DNA of 64,000 nucleotides from Symbiodinium microadriaticum (GCA_001939145.1 LSRX01000332.1:129001-193000), one strand, 5' to 3'; shown: positions 1 through 11,338, numbered from the stretch's first letter. A program made the numbers and translations. Notes: generated from the sequence alone by a model not told the origin.

Positions 1-350
1 AACAAGGTCACAGCTGAGAGTTTCAATTGCAATGGTAGCACCAGCCGAGCAGCAGCAGCAGAGAAAAAGCTCGCAGCAAAGAGTACGAGGCACGAAGAGA
101 AGAACAACAGCATGCAGACCAGGAAGCTGCTTCTAGTTGTTATATTCGACTTGTCAAAGCTCCGCTGAACCTCCAAGCCGCCCTACACCCCAAATGCTAG
201 ATGCTGAACCCGAGTTTTATGAACCCTGCCCCAAAACCTGAACCCCCTAAAACCCTGAACCCTAAACCCTACACCCCTAACCCCTAAGCTCCACGAGGCA
301 CGCCACCACTCTTTCAACAAGCCCTGAACCGATTCTTAGGCTCCCAGGCA
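1..350. other. 5' edge, no confident gene
   Basis: Bases 1-180 are free of telomere-like text and rich in CAG/AGC triplets. A short frame from the ATG at 33 (MVAPAEQQQQ, then a basic stretch) stops after about 34 codons. Bases 190-290 are decayed CCCTAAA repeats. The exon that should precede the CDPK EF-hand exon at 472 was not found here and may lie outside the window. Confidence 0.4.
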
Positions 351-471
351 GTATCAGGGAGACCCTTAAAAGGGGACCCTTCTGATCCCTACTTATGGCT
401 CTCTTAAAAGGGACCTTCTTGAGAGGGTCTTTATCCCCAAGGGTCTCCATAATCCTAACTCCTATTCTTAG
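351..471 (+). mobile_element. MITE family A, copy 1 (introner-like)
   Basis: The element begins GTATCAGGGAGACCC and ends CCTAACTCCTATTCTTAG. Its arms pair (AGACCCTTAAAAGGGGACCC against GGGTCTTTATCCCC). The last two bases are the AG acceptor of the CDPK exon at 472. CTAAC near the 3' end matches a branch-point consensus. Copies 2 and 3 (17197-17311, 28221-28336) share both ends. A clear coding exon on the left side was not identified. Confidence 0.75.
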
Positions 472-524
472 GCACGATCGACTACACAGAGTTCTTGGCC
501 GCTACACTCGACAGGCGGGCGTCT
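472..524 (+). CDS. CDPK exon a: TIDYTEFLAATLDRR
   Basis: The acceptor TTCTTAG is the 3' end of MITE A; the donor is GTAAGG at 525. The first two bases complete a codon begun in an upstream exon. The residues form positions 7-12 of an EF-hand loop (T-I-D-Y-T-E) and the following helix, as in EF-hand 2 of CDPKs. Confidence 0.85.
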
Positions 525-3500
525 GTAAGGCTCCTTCAGGGGTTCTATCAGGGTTTAGGGTTTAGGGCTCAAGGTTTAAGGTTTAAGGTTTAGGGTTCAG
601 GGTTTCGGGGATTAAGGTGTAGGGTGGAAAGGCTCCTTTGATTTAGGATTGAGGCTTTTCGCCTGCAGGGCTTGTAGGATTGAGTCCCCAGGCCCTAACC
701 CCAAGGGCAAACCCTGACCCTTGGAACCTTGATCATGTTGGTAGTTGCTCTAAACCCTCTCCCCCAAGATGCTTTGGGGTCGTTGTTCTTTTTTTGGGTC
801 CGGTCTCCTCGCAGACTCGCAAGGAGGTTTCCGTGAGTTTTTGGAACCTGGCCCCATGAGGCCCCGATATGCCCCAACCCGAACTCCCAAATATCGAAAA
901 GCCCAACCCGACCCCTGCCTTAACCTACTTTTACCACCCCAAGCAGCCTTTTTTTAGGGTTTAGAGGCAGCGAGAATTCTGTGACCCTGAAACCGGGGGC
1001 GAGCCCTGTAACACACAAGCTTTCAGTGAAACCCCCAAATCTCAAACCCCATCGACCCTCTAACTCCTAAGCCCCAAACCCGAAAAACCCTTAAAGCCCT
1101 AACGCCCTAAACTCCCAAAAAAAAAGCACCCCCCCCCAAAAAAAAAAAAGAAAGGGATCCTTCAAAGGAGCCCTGTGCACCCGGGAACCATGAAGCCGCA
1201 AGGAAAAATTATATCGCAGAAGATGTTTGCTGGGCCGCCTTTAGGCCTGGGGTCGAGATCTTGGGATTCGGGGTGTAGGGATTGAGGGTTTAGGGTTTTT
1301 AGGGTTTAGGGTTTAGGGTTTAGGATTTAGGGTTTAGGGGTTTAGGGTTTAGGATTTGGGGGTTCAGGATTTAGTGTTTAGGGTTTCAGGATTTCGGGTT
1401 TAGGAGTTCAGCATTTCGGGTTTAGGGGTTCAGGATTTAGGCTTTAATCAGGGTTTCAGCATTTAGGGTTTAGGGTTCAGGCAGTTAGGGCTTAGAGTTC
1501 AGGCGCTAGGGCTTAGGGTTCAGGCGTTGGGGCTTCGGCTTCAGGATTGAGGGTTTAGGGTTCAGAATTCAAACTTTTTAGGTTGTGAAAGGTTCCGCAT
1601 ATTTCCTTATCATGATGTTCTTCTACAAGTCCTTGCGAAGGTTGTAGGAGGAAGACTCAGGTACGCCATGTTCTCTCTCCGCCACCGTTCAAAGTTCCGG
1701 ATGTTTGGCAATTTTCCATATCTGGGGTTAGGGTCGAGGCCTCACCTGAACCTGGCATATCCTAGTTTTTTGTAGGTTCCTACTAGAAGCCCTTATTATG
1801 GAATCTATAGGGAGCCCTACAAAAAGTAGGTTTTGGAAGCTTTTTAAGGTAGGGTGTAAGGTTCAGTGCGCAGGGTGTTTGGTACAGGGTCTGAGGCTTG
1901 GAGTCTGGGTCGGGGGTCTCGGGTTTAGGGGCTAGGGGTTTCGGAGTTTAGGGCTTTTAGGGTTTATAAGGCTTTAGGGTTTAAGGGTGTCGGGGTTTAG
2001 GGTTTAGGGTTTGAGAATCTAGGGGTTCAGGGTTTTTAGGCTTTAGGGTTTTAGGGTTTAGGGTTTTTTGGTTTAGGGGATGTTCGGCTGTCAGTGTTTA
2101 AAGTCAGGCTTTGGGTTGAGTTCTGGATTGGCCGAAGAGGGACTGTTCGGAATGGTTCCGGGAGGTGTCCGTCAGGCTGTGTGAGGGTCGAAGAGAGGTC
2201 TTCCAACATACCAAAGCCTGGCCCCGCAGACAGCTTTAACGGCTTAGTAAGGGGCAGGATCACAGGATTCCATAGGCGGGAAAAGAGTACGGTGTCTATC
2301 CCATGGGCTCCGGGCATGCTTTGCGATAGTCAGCATAAGACAGACCAGCCCGTCGGCCAGCTTCAAGCGTTGGACGCCACATGGATGGACGACGCGTCGT
2401 TCCTCATCCGCGCCGACTCTGCCTCAGAATTGCCTACCGCACTTGCCGCGACTGGATCGGCCGTGCTCGACGCATGCCTCAGCAGGGCATTGTTGCCAAA
2501 CCCCGATCGTGGCAAAACTGAGGTCGTCGCAGAACCTATCGTTACTCGCGGGACAGGAGCCGCCTCTTGCCCTCCATAGCCGCCGATGGCCCGGCGCGGC
2601 TGTGAAGTTGGTACCTACATACCAACATCTCGGGGGCCTCATCCATCATGATGCTTCCCTGGCGCGTGAACTCAACCACCGGGTCAGTTTGGCATGGAAG
2701 GCGTTTAACTCCGGGCGTAAGCGCATCTTCGGAGCTCCGACGATTGCTCGGTCGGACAAGACGGTCCTTTTCGAATCGCTCGTCCTCTTGGTCTTACTCC
2801 ATGGAGCGGGTTCCTGGCGCTCACTCACCGCGAAGGAAAACGCCATTCTGGAGTCGGCATACTACGGCATGAGTTTTTGTTCATGCTGCTCCCGAATTCC
2901 CAATGCACACCACCTATAACTCCCGTCAAATGTTCGAGGAGGGGTCGTCCACGTGCGTCCAGGAGCGCGTAATTGCCCGGCAGCAAGTCTGTAAATACAG
3001 CCCGAAACCCTAGAACTACCCTAAACCCTAAACCCTAAAGCGACCCGAAACCCTAAACCCTCAAACGACCCTAAACCCTAAACCCCAAGACAACCCTAAG
3101 CCCCGAGCCCACCGTCACTATGAGCCCGAGTCCCGGGATTCTAAGATCCTCCTCACGCCAGGGTGTTCGACAAAGATGGCTCGGGTACCATTAGCAAAGA
3201 CGAGCTGGCTCAGGCCAGGGTTTAGGGTTTAGGGTTCTTTTAGGGGGTTCAGTTTCGTTAAACTGAACCTTAACCGAAAGTGAACGTTAAGTTTCGGTTA
3301 GGGTCAGGGGCTAAGGGTTTTTTATTCACCATCAAGTTGCTAGAGCTTTACTTCTCGTAGGCTCCAATCAATGCAAACCTGAACGTAGATCTGTGGGGAA
3401 CACCGCAAGACATTAGGTTCTACGGTTGATGATATAAATCCTGCATTACCTTAAGGACCCTAAACTATGGGAATTATGGTATGCTCCTTATTATGGGTGA

Positions 3501-6500
3501 CGCAGGATTTGTATCATCAACCGTAGTACGGAAAGGTGGGGTTTCGGCGTTCTTGCTCTCTGTGTGTGTGTGTGTGGGTTAGGTTCGGATGCAACACAGT
3601 AAGACTTTAGACCCTGATCCCTACTAAACCCTAAAGCCGAAACGACCAAACCCTACTTTTTTGTAGGTGCTTACGAAGTTCTTACTCTAAACCCAAATAT
3701 GGATTCTATAGGGACCCTACAAAAAATAGGTTGTAGGTTTTGGTGTTTAAGGTAAACCCTAAACCTGAACCCTGGACCTGGGGATTTCGATGCTTTGGGT
3801 TTAGACGGAGATCAGCAACCACTGCAGGTTACGGTGTAGGGTTTACCGAAATGCTGAAACTTTGGGAGCTTCGAAGGCCAGATTCCAAGAAGCTTCGGGG
3901 TTTTAGATCTAGGAGTTTCGGGATCTTGATCTGGGAGTTTAGAGGCTTAGGGCTTGGGAATTGAGGGTTTAGGAAGTTCGGGGTTCTGGGTTCCTGAGCT
4001 AGGAACTCAGGAAACTCAAAGGTTCAGGGTTTATTTAAGATTCCGGCAGCAGAAGCAGTAGCAACTCATAGTCGTAGGTTCGACGCAGTGTGAGTCGTGG
4101 TGCTGGCTGCAGTAGTAGGACTCGTAGAGAAGTAGCGTCGTCGTGGAACACTGCCGCAGGAGAATTACAGTACTTGGTCTATAGACGTGCAATCCCGAAT
4201 TCAAACACTAGAGCCTCAAATTCCCAGTGCTAACTCCGAGTGAGAAGCCTGAGCCGTGCTTCCTGCGAAAATGAGGGAGGGAGTGACAGAAAGGGCCGGA
4301 GTTCGACACAGAGAAACCACAAGCAACGAGATGCACGGCGGCAGAGGTGCACGAACCGTTGGCGGTTGGATTTAGTCCGAGGCTCCATGGGTTGCAAAAT
4401 GTTGGGTCAGAGACACATGGTCACGGGCGCTTGTGTAAGGTGGTGCAGCTTTTGCAGCTTGACCAAGGCGATGCATATTATGACTGAAAACCCAGACCAA
4501 GGAATCCCAAAACAAGCGTGTAATATGAAGGTCTGAGCAAGCAGTAAAAATCATCCCGAAATATTATACTGAAATACACCCTAAACACACACAATGCTGC
4601 CCCGAAGCCCAGAACCTATTTAGGCTTAAGCCATGCAACGCAACAGCAGGTCCTTAGCGACGGAGCCGTTGCCGCTGTCGCGCAAAAGGACATAGCAGAG
4701 CTTTTAAACGCCACAGCCCCGTCGTGGTTTGGGATGCTTTTCAGGTGTGGAGGTTAGGCAAACCCTAGACCCTCAACCAGGTTAGGTAATCAAGGGCGCA
4801 TGGGCTTCATGATTTCATCTGCTGGGTACTGTGACCACCTGCTGTGCTGACGTCAGATCGCATTTACTGCAAATCCTAGTCTCAGGGCATAAGTGAACCC
4901 AACTGCCCAAGATGTCAACACGCTCAGCCCTTAATGCCTCGATGTCTTAGAGTTTAGGGTTTAGGATGCCTGGACCCTCGACATAAACTAGACCATGATC
5001 AGAGAAGTCCAAGGGAGCGGATCGGGGCCCCTTCCCCTGAGCATCTAGGACAGTTTCAGGTGGGTAGTTACTGTTATTATAGGACATTATAGAAGGTCTA
5101 TATACCTTATAGAAGCCTTATAGAAGCCCTACAAACCCTAAACTCCCGACCTGTAGTTTCCTTTAAAAGCAGGTTCGGGGTTGAGGCCAAATGGGGTTTG
5201 GGGTTCGGGGCATGAAGGCCTAAGCTTATCAAATCCGATACTACCTTTTAGGGTTTAGGGTTTAGGTTTAGGGTTCGGGGTTTAGGTTTAGGGCTTAGGG
5301 TTTTGGGTTCAGAGTTTAGGGTTTAGGGTTTAGGGTCCAATACTACCCCCCGCTTTTGGAGGTTAGGGCTGCGGCTTTTGGAGGGGCCATAGGGTTTGGG
5401 AGGTTTTGTGGGGAGGGGCTTGCGTTTCATGTTGGAGCCGGTGCTGAAAGTTGTAGGGTTCTTGAGTTTAGGGTTCAAGGTTTAGAGTTTTAGTTTAGAG
5501 TTCTTGAGATGCACCCTGTTGTTGTAGGATCGGAACCAGCGATTTCTGAACCATCATGCTGGGATCCGTACATAGCCATGAGGTAGATTCTCGAAGGAGG
5601 AGGTCTATTTCCCATGGTTCCCGACCTGAACTAGTATTCCATGTGTGGCAGCTATAGCATGAATACCAAAGCTTACTAAATAAAGTGCACAAGGACCTTT
5701 GTAAGGACGGCCGTCGAAGCACTTGCAAGCCGTCAAACGAATTCGGGAAGGGCCGTGGCCCGAAATGCGCAACCTTGCCAGCACAGGTATATAGCCCTTT
5801 CCAGTCCGTAATGCTTATACTTATACTGCAATATACCCGGACCCTACTCCCTCGATGAAGGTTTCTGGCAGCAAATCCTCAACTTTATAGAAACTCCTAG
5901 GCCCTTAACCCCAAAGCCCTCGTCGAAGGGGTGGGACCATTGGCAACAGCCTCTGCTCGCGTGCGGAGAGGTCTTCACTTGAGCTTGGCTCGTGGCTATC
6001 AGCAGGAGTTGCTCGCGACACGTAATGGATCGTCTGTCGACGAGCGTAGTTTGTAAACCTTTGAACCCTAAAGCCCAAAACCCTAAACTTAAAACCCTAA
6101 ACCCAAACTGGCCAATTAGTTGCCGTGCCCAGTTGGACTGGCTTGAGGCGGGAGGACATCCTGAGAGGCGCGACCCGGTCTGTGGAGGTGGTGCCAGGCG
6201 GCTCTGCGCCGTTTCTTCCCAACTGGTGCTCCAGAAACACGGCCTCCTCATACCAGTCCCTTGGAGAATCCAGGGTTAGTTGAGGGTGCGGGTGATTTTT
6301 GAGCGACTCGCTCCGACCCCTGGTCTGTTAGACCCCCCTTACTCCTTCTAAAGCAAAAGGTGTGAGACCTACATTGGCCTCGGGCGTTGGTCCTTATCAG
6401 CCGCTTGGAACCGTCGGCGAAGCCCCAAACCGGGCTGCTTTCATACACCATAAGTTCGATGCTCCCCAGACCCTGAACCCTCAGTTCTAGACAAACCCTG

Positions 6501-6861
6501 AACCCTAAACCCTCAGGAAGTCGACCAAAACGGGGACGGCGAGATCGACTTCCAGGTCGGCGGTAGAGGGCTTTTTTGAGGGCTTTAGGCCTTAAGGTTT
6601 CTAGAGGTTTACAGGGTGTATTTTACGGTTCTATAGTGGTTTATAGGTTTCCTTATAGGGTTTAAGGGCTTAGGGTTTGTGGCTTGGGGCTTGGGGTTTG
6701 GGGGTTTGGGGTTTGGTTTAGGGGCTGGGGGTTTGGGGCTTCAGGGTTTAGGGGCTTAGTGGTTTTCGGGTTTAGGGTTTAGGGTTTAGGCCCCCTTGGC
6801 CATGCAGGAGTTTATGCACATGATGCGGGCGGTCGATGGCAATCCCGGTCTCGGAAATTGA
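472..6861 (+). CDS. Calcium-dependent protein kinase, C-terminal EF-hand part (six exons seen)
   Basis: Exons are 472-524, 1220-1244, 3162-3213, 4650-4709, 6517-6555 and 6808-6861 (stop TGA at 6859). Apart from the first junction, all join in phase. Read in order they give the calmodulin-like domain of a CDPK: the end of an EF-hand (TIDYTEFLAATLDRR), the linker EDVCWAAFR, an EF-hand loop (VFDKDGSGTISKDELAQ), the helix VLSDGAVAAVAQKDIAELLN, a further loop (EVDQNGDGEIDFQ) and the closing helix EFMHMMRA with a nine-residue tail. Loop residues D, D, G, I and E stand where Ca2+ is bound. CDPKs are cytosolic or membrane-linked Ser/Thr kinases switched on by Ca2+; the kinase domain must lie upstream of the window. 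Three introns use GC donors. About three residues seem to be missing between LDRRAS and EDVCW, so a tiny exon may be unseen. The introns hold a LINE relic, MITEs and telomere-like repeats. Confidence 0.87.
1220..1244 (+). CDS. CDPK exon b, 25-nt microexon: EDVCWAAFR
   Basis: Acceptor ATCGCAG; GC-type donor GCCTGG at 1245. The reading AA-GAT-GTT-TGC-TGG-GCC-GCC-TTT-AG matches the conserved CDPK segment before EF-hand 3. Its final AG joins the first G of the next exon to give Arg, followed by VFD. Confidence 0.85.
1261..1580. repeat. Dense degenerate TTTAGGG array
   Basis: About 320 bp of TTTAGGG units with substitutions (TTTCGGG, TTCAGGG, TTTAGTG) and variable spacers. It lies within a CDPK intron. 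Similar stretches occur at 1901-2090, 5240-5340, 8211-8390, 15770-15985, 16190-16400, 25721-25955, 52560-52640 and in most other introns and spacers. Confidence 0.95.
1761..1830. mobile_element. MITE family I, copy 1
   Basis: A 70-bp imperfect palindrome: CCTAGTTTTTTGTAGG on the left and CCCTACAAAAAGTAGG on the right, with a core containing TATGGAATCTATAGGG. Copies 2 and 3 are at 3651-3730 and 21347-21416. Confidence 0.7.
2325..2999 (+). pseudogene. LINE reverse transcriptase relic, broken by frameshifts
   Basis: A catalytic xMDD box (TWMDDASFLI, 2379-2408) is followed by a helix ending GKTEVV. The frame then shifts near 2530-2580. The downstream part carries the thumb/connector signature of non-LTR retrotransposon RTs: YQHLGGLIHHD at 2620, ELNHRVSLAWKAFNSGRK, then LLHGAGSW. 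After about 2870 it continues in a third frame to about 2999. Only the C-terminal part of the RT is present and at least two frameshifts break it, so it is a dead copy. It sits inside a CDPK intron in sense orientation. This RT type is abundant in dinoflagellate genomes (family knowledge). Confidence 0.85.
3162..3213 (+). CDS. CDPK exon c: EF-hand loop VFDKDGSGTISKDELAQ
   Basis: Acceptor CACGCCAG; GC donor GCCAGG. A complete canonical EF-hand loop D-x-D-x-S-G-x-I-x-x-x-E is visible. The frame runs into TAG inside the telomere-like repeat soon after the donor, which supports the splice site. Confidence 0.9.
3420..3526. mobile_element. MITE family B, copy 1
   Basis: Terminal inverted repeats CTACGGTTGATGATATAAA and (right end, inverted) CTACGGTTGATGATACAAA flank a core with ACCTTAAGGACCCTAAACTA. 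It lies in a CDPK intron. Copies 2 and 3 are at 11609-11716 and 14040-14142. Confidence 0.85.
3651..3730. mobile_element. MITE family I, copy 2
   Basis: Left arm CCCTACTTTTTTGTAGG and right arm CCCTACAAAAAATAGG, with core TATGGATTCTATAGGG. It is homologous to 1761-1830. Confidence 0.75.
4650..4709 (+). CDS. CDPK exon d: inter-EF-hand helix
   Basis: Acceptor AACAGCAG; GC donor GCCACA. Twenty codons, VLSDGAVAAVAQKDIAELLN, phase 0 at both ends. They fill the expected linker between EF-hands 3 and 4, with the usual LL just before the next EVD loop. Confidence 0.8.
6517..6555 (+). CDS. CDPK exon e, 39 nt: EF-hand loop EVDQNGDGEIDFQ
   Basis: Acceptor CCCTCAG lies inside a telomere-like repeat; donor GTCGGC. 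The thirteen codons are an almost perfect last EF-hand loop with D-x-N-x-D-G-x-I-x-F spacing. Confidence 0.92.
6808..6861 (+). CDS. CDPK last exon: EFMHMMRA, stop TGA
   Basis: Acceptor GCCATGCAG. The phase-0 frame EFMHMMRAVDGNPGLGN ends at TGA 6859-6861. EFM-MMR is the standard closing helix of CDPK EF-hand 4, followed by a short C-terminal tail. Confidence 0.9.
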   Translation, partial: EFMHMMRAVDGNPGLGN

Positions 6862-7338
6862 GGCCTGTCCGGGCTTGGGATTAAAAGGGTTTACCTAAAC
6901 CCTAAAATACCTTCCTTTTTTAAGGACGTATATTATATAAAGAAATCATAATAAGGAGCCCTAGAAAGGTAGGTTCTTTGGGGTCCAGGTAGGGTTGGGG
7001 ATTTAGGGTTTGTGGCATTTGCCAGGTTTGGGGTTCGAGTGCTCGAGATATACCTACGGTTTCGCTAGGGTTGATCACGAAACCTAGCCCCAAACCCCTA
7101 AAACCCCAAACCCTATAGGCCCTAAACCCTAAGCCTTAAGCTCTAAACCCTCAACCTTGAGGCCTAAACCCTAAACCCCAAGAGGTTTGGAGAGCTAGAA
7201 CCTTAGAGGCTTTGCAAGAAACACCCAACACCTGTAAAGGCTGGAAGGTTTTGAGTTACCAGCTAGAGTTTAGTCGTCCGGAGTCCGGGGTTTACAAGAA
7301 TCCAAGGAGGTATCGTTTTTGACATAACTAGTATTATC

Positions 7339-7374
<36 letters not shown>

Positions 7375-8849
7375 TATAGATAGATAGATAGATTGATTGA
7401 TTGAATTGAGGTCCCGAAACACCATACTTAGTTATGGTGCGGAAATAGAATGTAACAGATATGGACCCTTTGGCCCAGATTCTCATGATCTATTCTAACC
7501 GCTTAGACGGTCTTAAAGGGCTTTAGGGTTTATGGTTTAGGGTTCAGTTTTTGGGGTTTAGGGTTTAGTTTAGGGCGTAGGGTCTAGGGTTTTTTGAGGG
7601 TTGTTTGGTGTGGTTTTGAGGGGTTTCCTAGCATTTCGGGTGCATTACTCAGGGGGTCCTTGTGATCTGCATCATAATATTACTTGTTGCCGGGCCCCCC
7701 CACTTCAGGGTGCCGCATTCGGGCCCCTTTAAAAAAGTAGGTGGTGGTACTACACCCGAAGCGCTGTATAAACCCAAAGCCCTCAGCACTCAACCCTAAA
7801 CCCTAAGCCCTGAACCTTCCAGCCCGAGATCGTCAGACGTATCGGAAGATCCCGAAACCCTGGGCTGCAGTTCGATTTGGGCTTAGGGTTTATGTGGGTG
7901 TTTAGGGTTTAAGGTTTAGGGGTTTAGGGTGTAGGGTGTTTAGGATTTAGGACAGTATTAGGCTTGCAGAACCCTCGCTGCGGCAAGAAGACCCGTTTAG
8001 AACCCTGGTAAAGCCCTTAGGAAGCTGACTTTCAAAGCCTCAGACCCTGCGCACCTCCATCCGGATTCTGAAGCCCTCGCAAAAGCCCTAAAGGATCTAG
8101 GTCAGGATTTAGGGATTCATTTACGATCTAGGCCAGCCCTTTGAAAGGATCCTAGAGGCCAGGAGACCAAAACCCTCAGGCCGAGAAAAAGCCGATAATC
8201 CTAAAGTTTAGTCGATGGTTTAGGGGCTTAGGGGTTTAGGGTATAGCAGGTTAGTGGGTTAGGGGTTTAGGGGGTTAGGGTGTAGGGGTATAGGGGTTTA
8301 GGCGTTTCGGGGTTTAGGGGTTTAGGGTTTAGGGGTTTAGGGGTTCAGGGGTTCAGGGTTTAGGGGTTTAGGGTTTCGGGTGAAACCATCAACCTTGTGA
8401 AGTGAAGTGCCCGCCCTGCAACATCGAGGCTCCACTTACCAACAAAGGTCAACAGGGCATAGAGTCACGAAGGCTTACCATTTGGCTCTAAGAGAGTTTA
8501 CTGCGTGGGGTTAGGTCTTCTAGCTTACCTCAGAGCCATCATAATGCCTCCTAGCCTAGTCCTAGGTTACCCTGAAGCCTTAACCAGGATCGCAACAGAC
8601 CCAACGACCATGCACAGCCTTGGGCCCCGCAAACATGAAGCCTAGCAATCAATATATATATATATATATATACATACATATAGATCAATAAATATACATA
8701 TTATATGTATATATATATATAGTTGTGAATAGTAGTCATATGCACTTAGCGATCATAGCTATTCATAGTCCTACAGTCATAGTTTTACACTCCCCAGCAT
8801 CCTATTGTAATCATAGAGGCCCCTTGCACTAGCTGCGAGCTACGACGCC
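6862..8849. other. Spacer after CDPK: telomere-like repeats and a TA microsatellite
   Basis: Mostly CCCTAAA/TTTAGGG-derived text, with a (TA)n/(TAGA)n tract at 7337-7395 and a second TA-rich tract at 8650-8720. One possible small exon at 8413-8454 reads CPPCNIEAPLTNK before a GTCAAC donor. A second weak candidate at 7819-7850 reads PEIVRRIGRS. No firm gene. Confidence 0.5.
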
Positions 8850-10908
8850 ATGTCGGATGATGAAGGCCCACGAGGAAAGGGCGGCAAGCGTGGAGGGAAA
8901 GGAGGCGGCAAGGGGGGCGGTGGCAAAGGCGGCGACAGAAAAGGAGGCCGGCACACCAGTTTTGCTGAGGTCTGGTTATGTGTAAATGTACTCCTTTGTT
9001 GTCTCCTGTGTATGCATATAGTATTCTATACTGCAAACCCTATAGTCCCAAGTGTAAAGGCCCCTGATGTACTGCAGTCTTCTGCCCCAACCCCGCATCC
9101 AGATTCTCGATTGCGGCCCATCGGAATGGGCGGGGTTATCACTTACCACGGATCCATAATATGAAAGGGGTCTGCAGACTTAGGAATAGTACTGTCTTGC
9201 CGGTAGTCCCTTTCCAAGAATATTATACAACACCCTAAATGCAATTCTAGTGTTGCGTCGGGCCATAAATCCTAACTCCTAAACCTTAACCCCTAAACCC
9301 CTAAACTCCTCAACCCTAAACCCCTCAACCCCTAAACCCTCTAGAGCCTCGGAATCTTTGGCTTTTACTAAGCTTCCGAGCTCAGCGCGAACATGTGCGA
9401 GTCATCACTGTGCGCAGGGTTTTACTGTATCCTAGATAGCCAATGGGAGAACTTTCACCTTTTTGGCCGTATTTATTAGGTCTATCCTGCCTGGTTGTTG
9501 AAGAAGGGAGGTATAGATCAAGAAATTAGCGTTCCGTCTAATTTCGTCAAGAACGCTGGGCTTGGATATCGTTTACAGTGTTGGCAGTTTAGAGCTTGAG
9601 CTTTAGGTGCAGATTTAAGATGATGTGTAGTTCTGAGATCGTGTCCATTTCTTTCTCTGTGTCCGTACACCCGTGAAAGTAACAGTTGAAACCAAGCATT
9701 AACGAGAAATCCCTTCGGTGCATCTACTTTCCTGCTACTTCAAGGATTTCAGTGGGTCATAGCGTGGGTTTATCCCGAACATTCTGGGCCGTTTCTAGGC
9801 CCTAGACCACAAACCCTACTACAGTTAGTGTTTCGATAGCTTTGCGCGCCACACCTCGTGACACCAGATCCCTGGCTAAAGTCACGAGTACGCACAAGAC
9901 AAGAGCCTCAAAGCACACACTACATTAACTCAAACCCTGCAACAGCAACCACAAGAAGCACCCCACACCTCAAAATCCTCAACCCTAAACCCCAAACCGC
10001 GCCACCCTAAACCCTAAAGCCTAAACCCTAAACCGCGCCACCCTAAACCCTAAAGCCTAGACCCTAAACCGCGCCACCCTAAACCCTAAAGCCTAAACCC
10101 TAAACCGCGGCACCCTAAACCCTAAAGCCTAGACCCTAAACCGCGCCACCCTAAACCCTAAAGCCTAAACCCTAAACCGCGCCACCCTAAACCCTAAACC
10201 GCGTCACCCTAAACCCTAAAGCCCAAACCCGAAGGCGCGCCACCCTAAACCCTGAAGCCTAAACCCTAAACCGTGAGACCCTAAGCCCTGAGCGCAAGGC
10301 AAAGGCTCCTCCGAGCGCGCGGGCGGTGGCAGCGGCGGCGGCTTCAATGTCAGCCGACTACAGGTGATGCCAAAGTTCCTCCAGGAGCTAAAAGGATACT
10401 TAAAGGGTTTCATCCGGGTTGTGTAGGTTGTTGTTGTTTAAGGTTTTTATCGGGTGTTCGAAAGGTGTTTGTGAGGGTTTTCTGTTCATAAGGGTTTCAA
10501 TTTCAATAGGTTTTTGGAGTGGGGTAAGAGTCCGTGGTAGAGCCCTGATGCATAAGGCCCTGGTCGGCCTGAACAGGAATAGCGGGATGATAATCCTTTT
10601 TTGGGGTGAGAGAAGGGTGTTTCTGACCAGGGGTCTCAAACCCTAAACCCTAATTACTTTTTAAGTGTTTGGAGCTCAGGATGTTGGGCTTCACGGCTTG
10701 AGTGTTTAGGGTAGTTTATGTTTCTTATTCTTGCTGAGGGACTGTAGCGTGATACGAAAGTTGAGGCTTAAGTAAAGCCCTGAACCCGGCCCGAGCTCAG
10801 AGGGTTTGGTATTAAGTCCAAGAGTCTAAGAGCAGGCCCCATGATCCTAGAGCGTTTGGAAGCCGTGCTTTCAGAAAATATGTTTATTTCTAACTTTCTC
10901 TCTCTCTA

Positions 10909-10944
<36 letters not shown>

Positions 10945-11338
10945 TATGATGTGTGGGTTTGAATTGGAGTTGTAAAAACTTGTAGGTTTTGCAGATATTT
11001 AGGCACAGAAATTGCCCAAGCTAGGGTGTGCGGTCTACTAAACGCTGACGGACGTGACCATGACCGCGATGACATGAAGGCAGTTCTGGTGATGATGTGC
11101 CACCAGCTTTCAACCCTAAACCCTAAACCCGAACGCAGTGGCTCGAGCTAGAAATTAGATCAAGCACTCGAAGATACCTATCGATTTCTCTTGCAGCTTC
11201 TGAGCCGCCGCTAGAACCCGTACGACTTCCATGTAGGTAAGACGACTATGGGTTTCTCTTTCCGGATCAGAGCAACGATGTAAAGGTTGCAGGAAGTTGA
11301 GAAGTTCGGTCGTTTTCTGGAAGTTGTTGCGTAATTAG
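8850..11338 (+). CDS. Candidate Gly/Lys/Arg-rich protein gene, 4 exons seen
   Basis: Exons: 8850-8969 (ATG start MSDDEGPRGKGGKRGG, then KGGG repeats and RHTSFAE, donor GTCTGG), 10293-10406 (GKGSSERAGGGSGGG, then FNVSRLQVMPKFLQELKG), 11197-11236 (acceptor TTCTCTTGCAG, donor AG|GTAAGA, SEPPLEPVRLPC) and 11291-11338 (ends TAG). The last three agree in phase (1 to 2, then 2 to 1). The phase between the first two does not close, so an exon between 8970 and 10292 is missing. The Gly/Lys repeats suggest a nucleic-acid-binding or nucleolar protein (inference). No family is recognised. The alternative is that the 11404-11568 frame is the true C-terminus. Confidence 0.45.
9985..10270. repeat. Tandem array of 36-bp higher-order telomere-like unit
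   Basis: About seven units built as CCGCGCCACCCTAAACCC followed by TAAAGCCTAAACCCTAAA. The GCGCCA insert separates pairs of heptamers. Units are nearly identical and differ by A/G changes (CCTAAAC or CCTAGAC) and one GCGGCA. It is a young amplification compared with the decayed repeats around it. Confidence 0.9.
10905..10942. repeat. (TA)n microsatellite
   Basis: A pure TA run of about 17 units following a (CT)n tract, between exons of the Gly-rich gene candidate. Confidence 0.95.

Noticed and set aside
4240-4536. 98-codon + ORF inside the CDPK intron
   Set aside because: Lies between CDPK exons c and d in the same strand; composition is mixed and no splice or motif support. Treated as chance.
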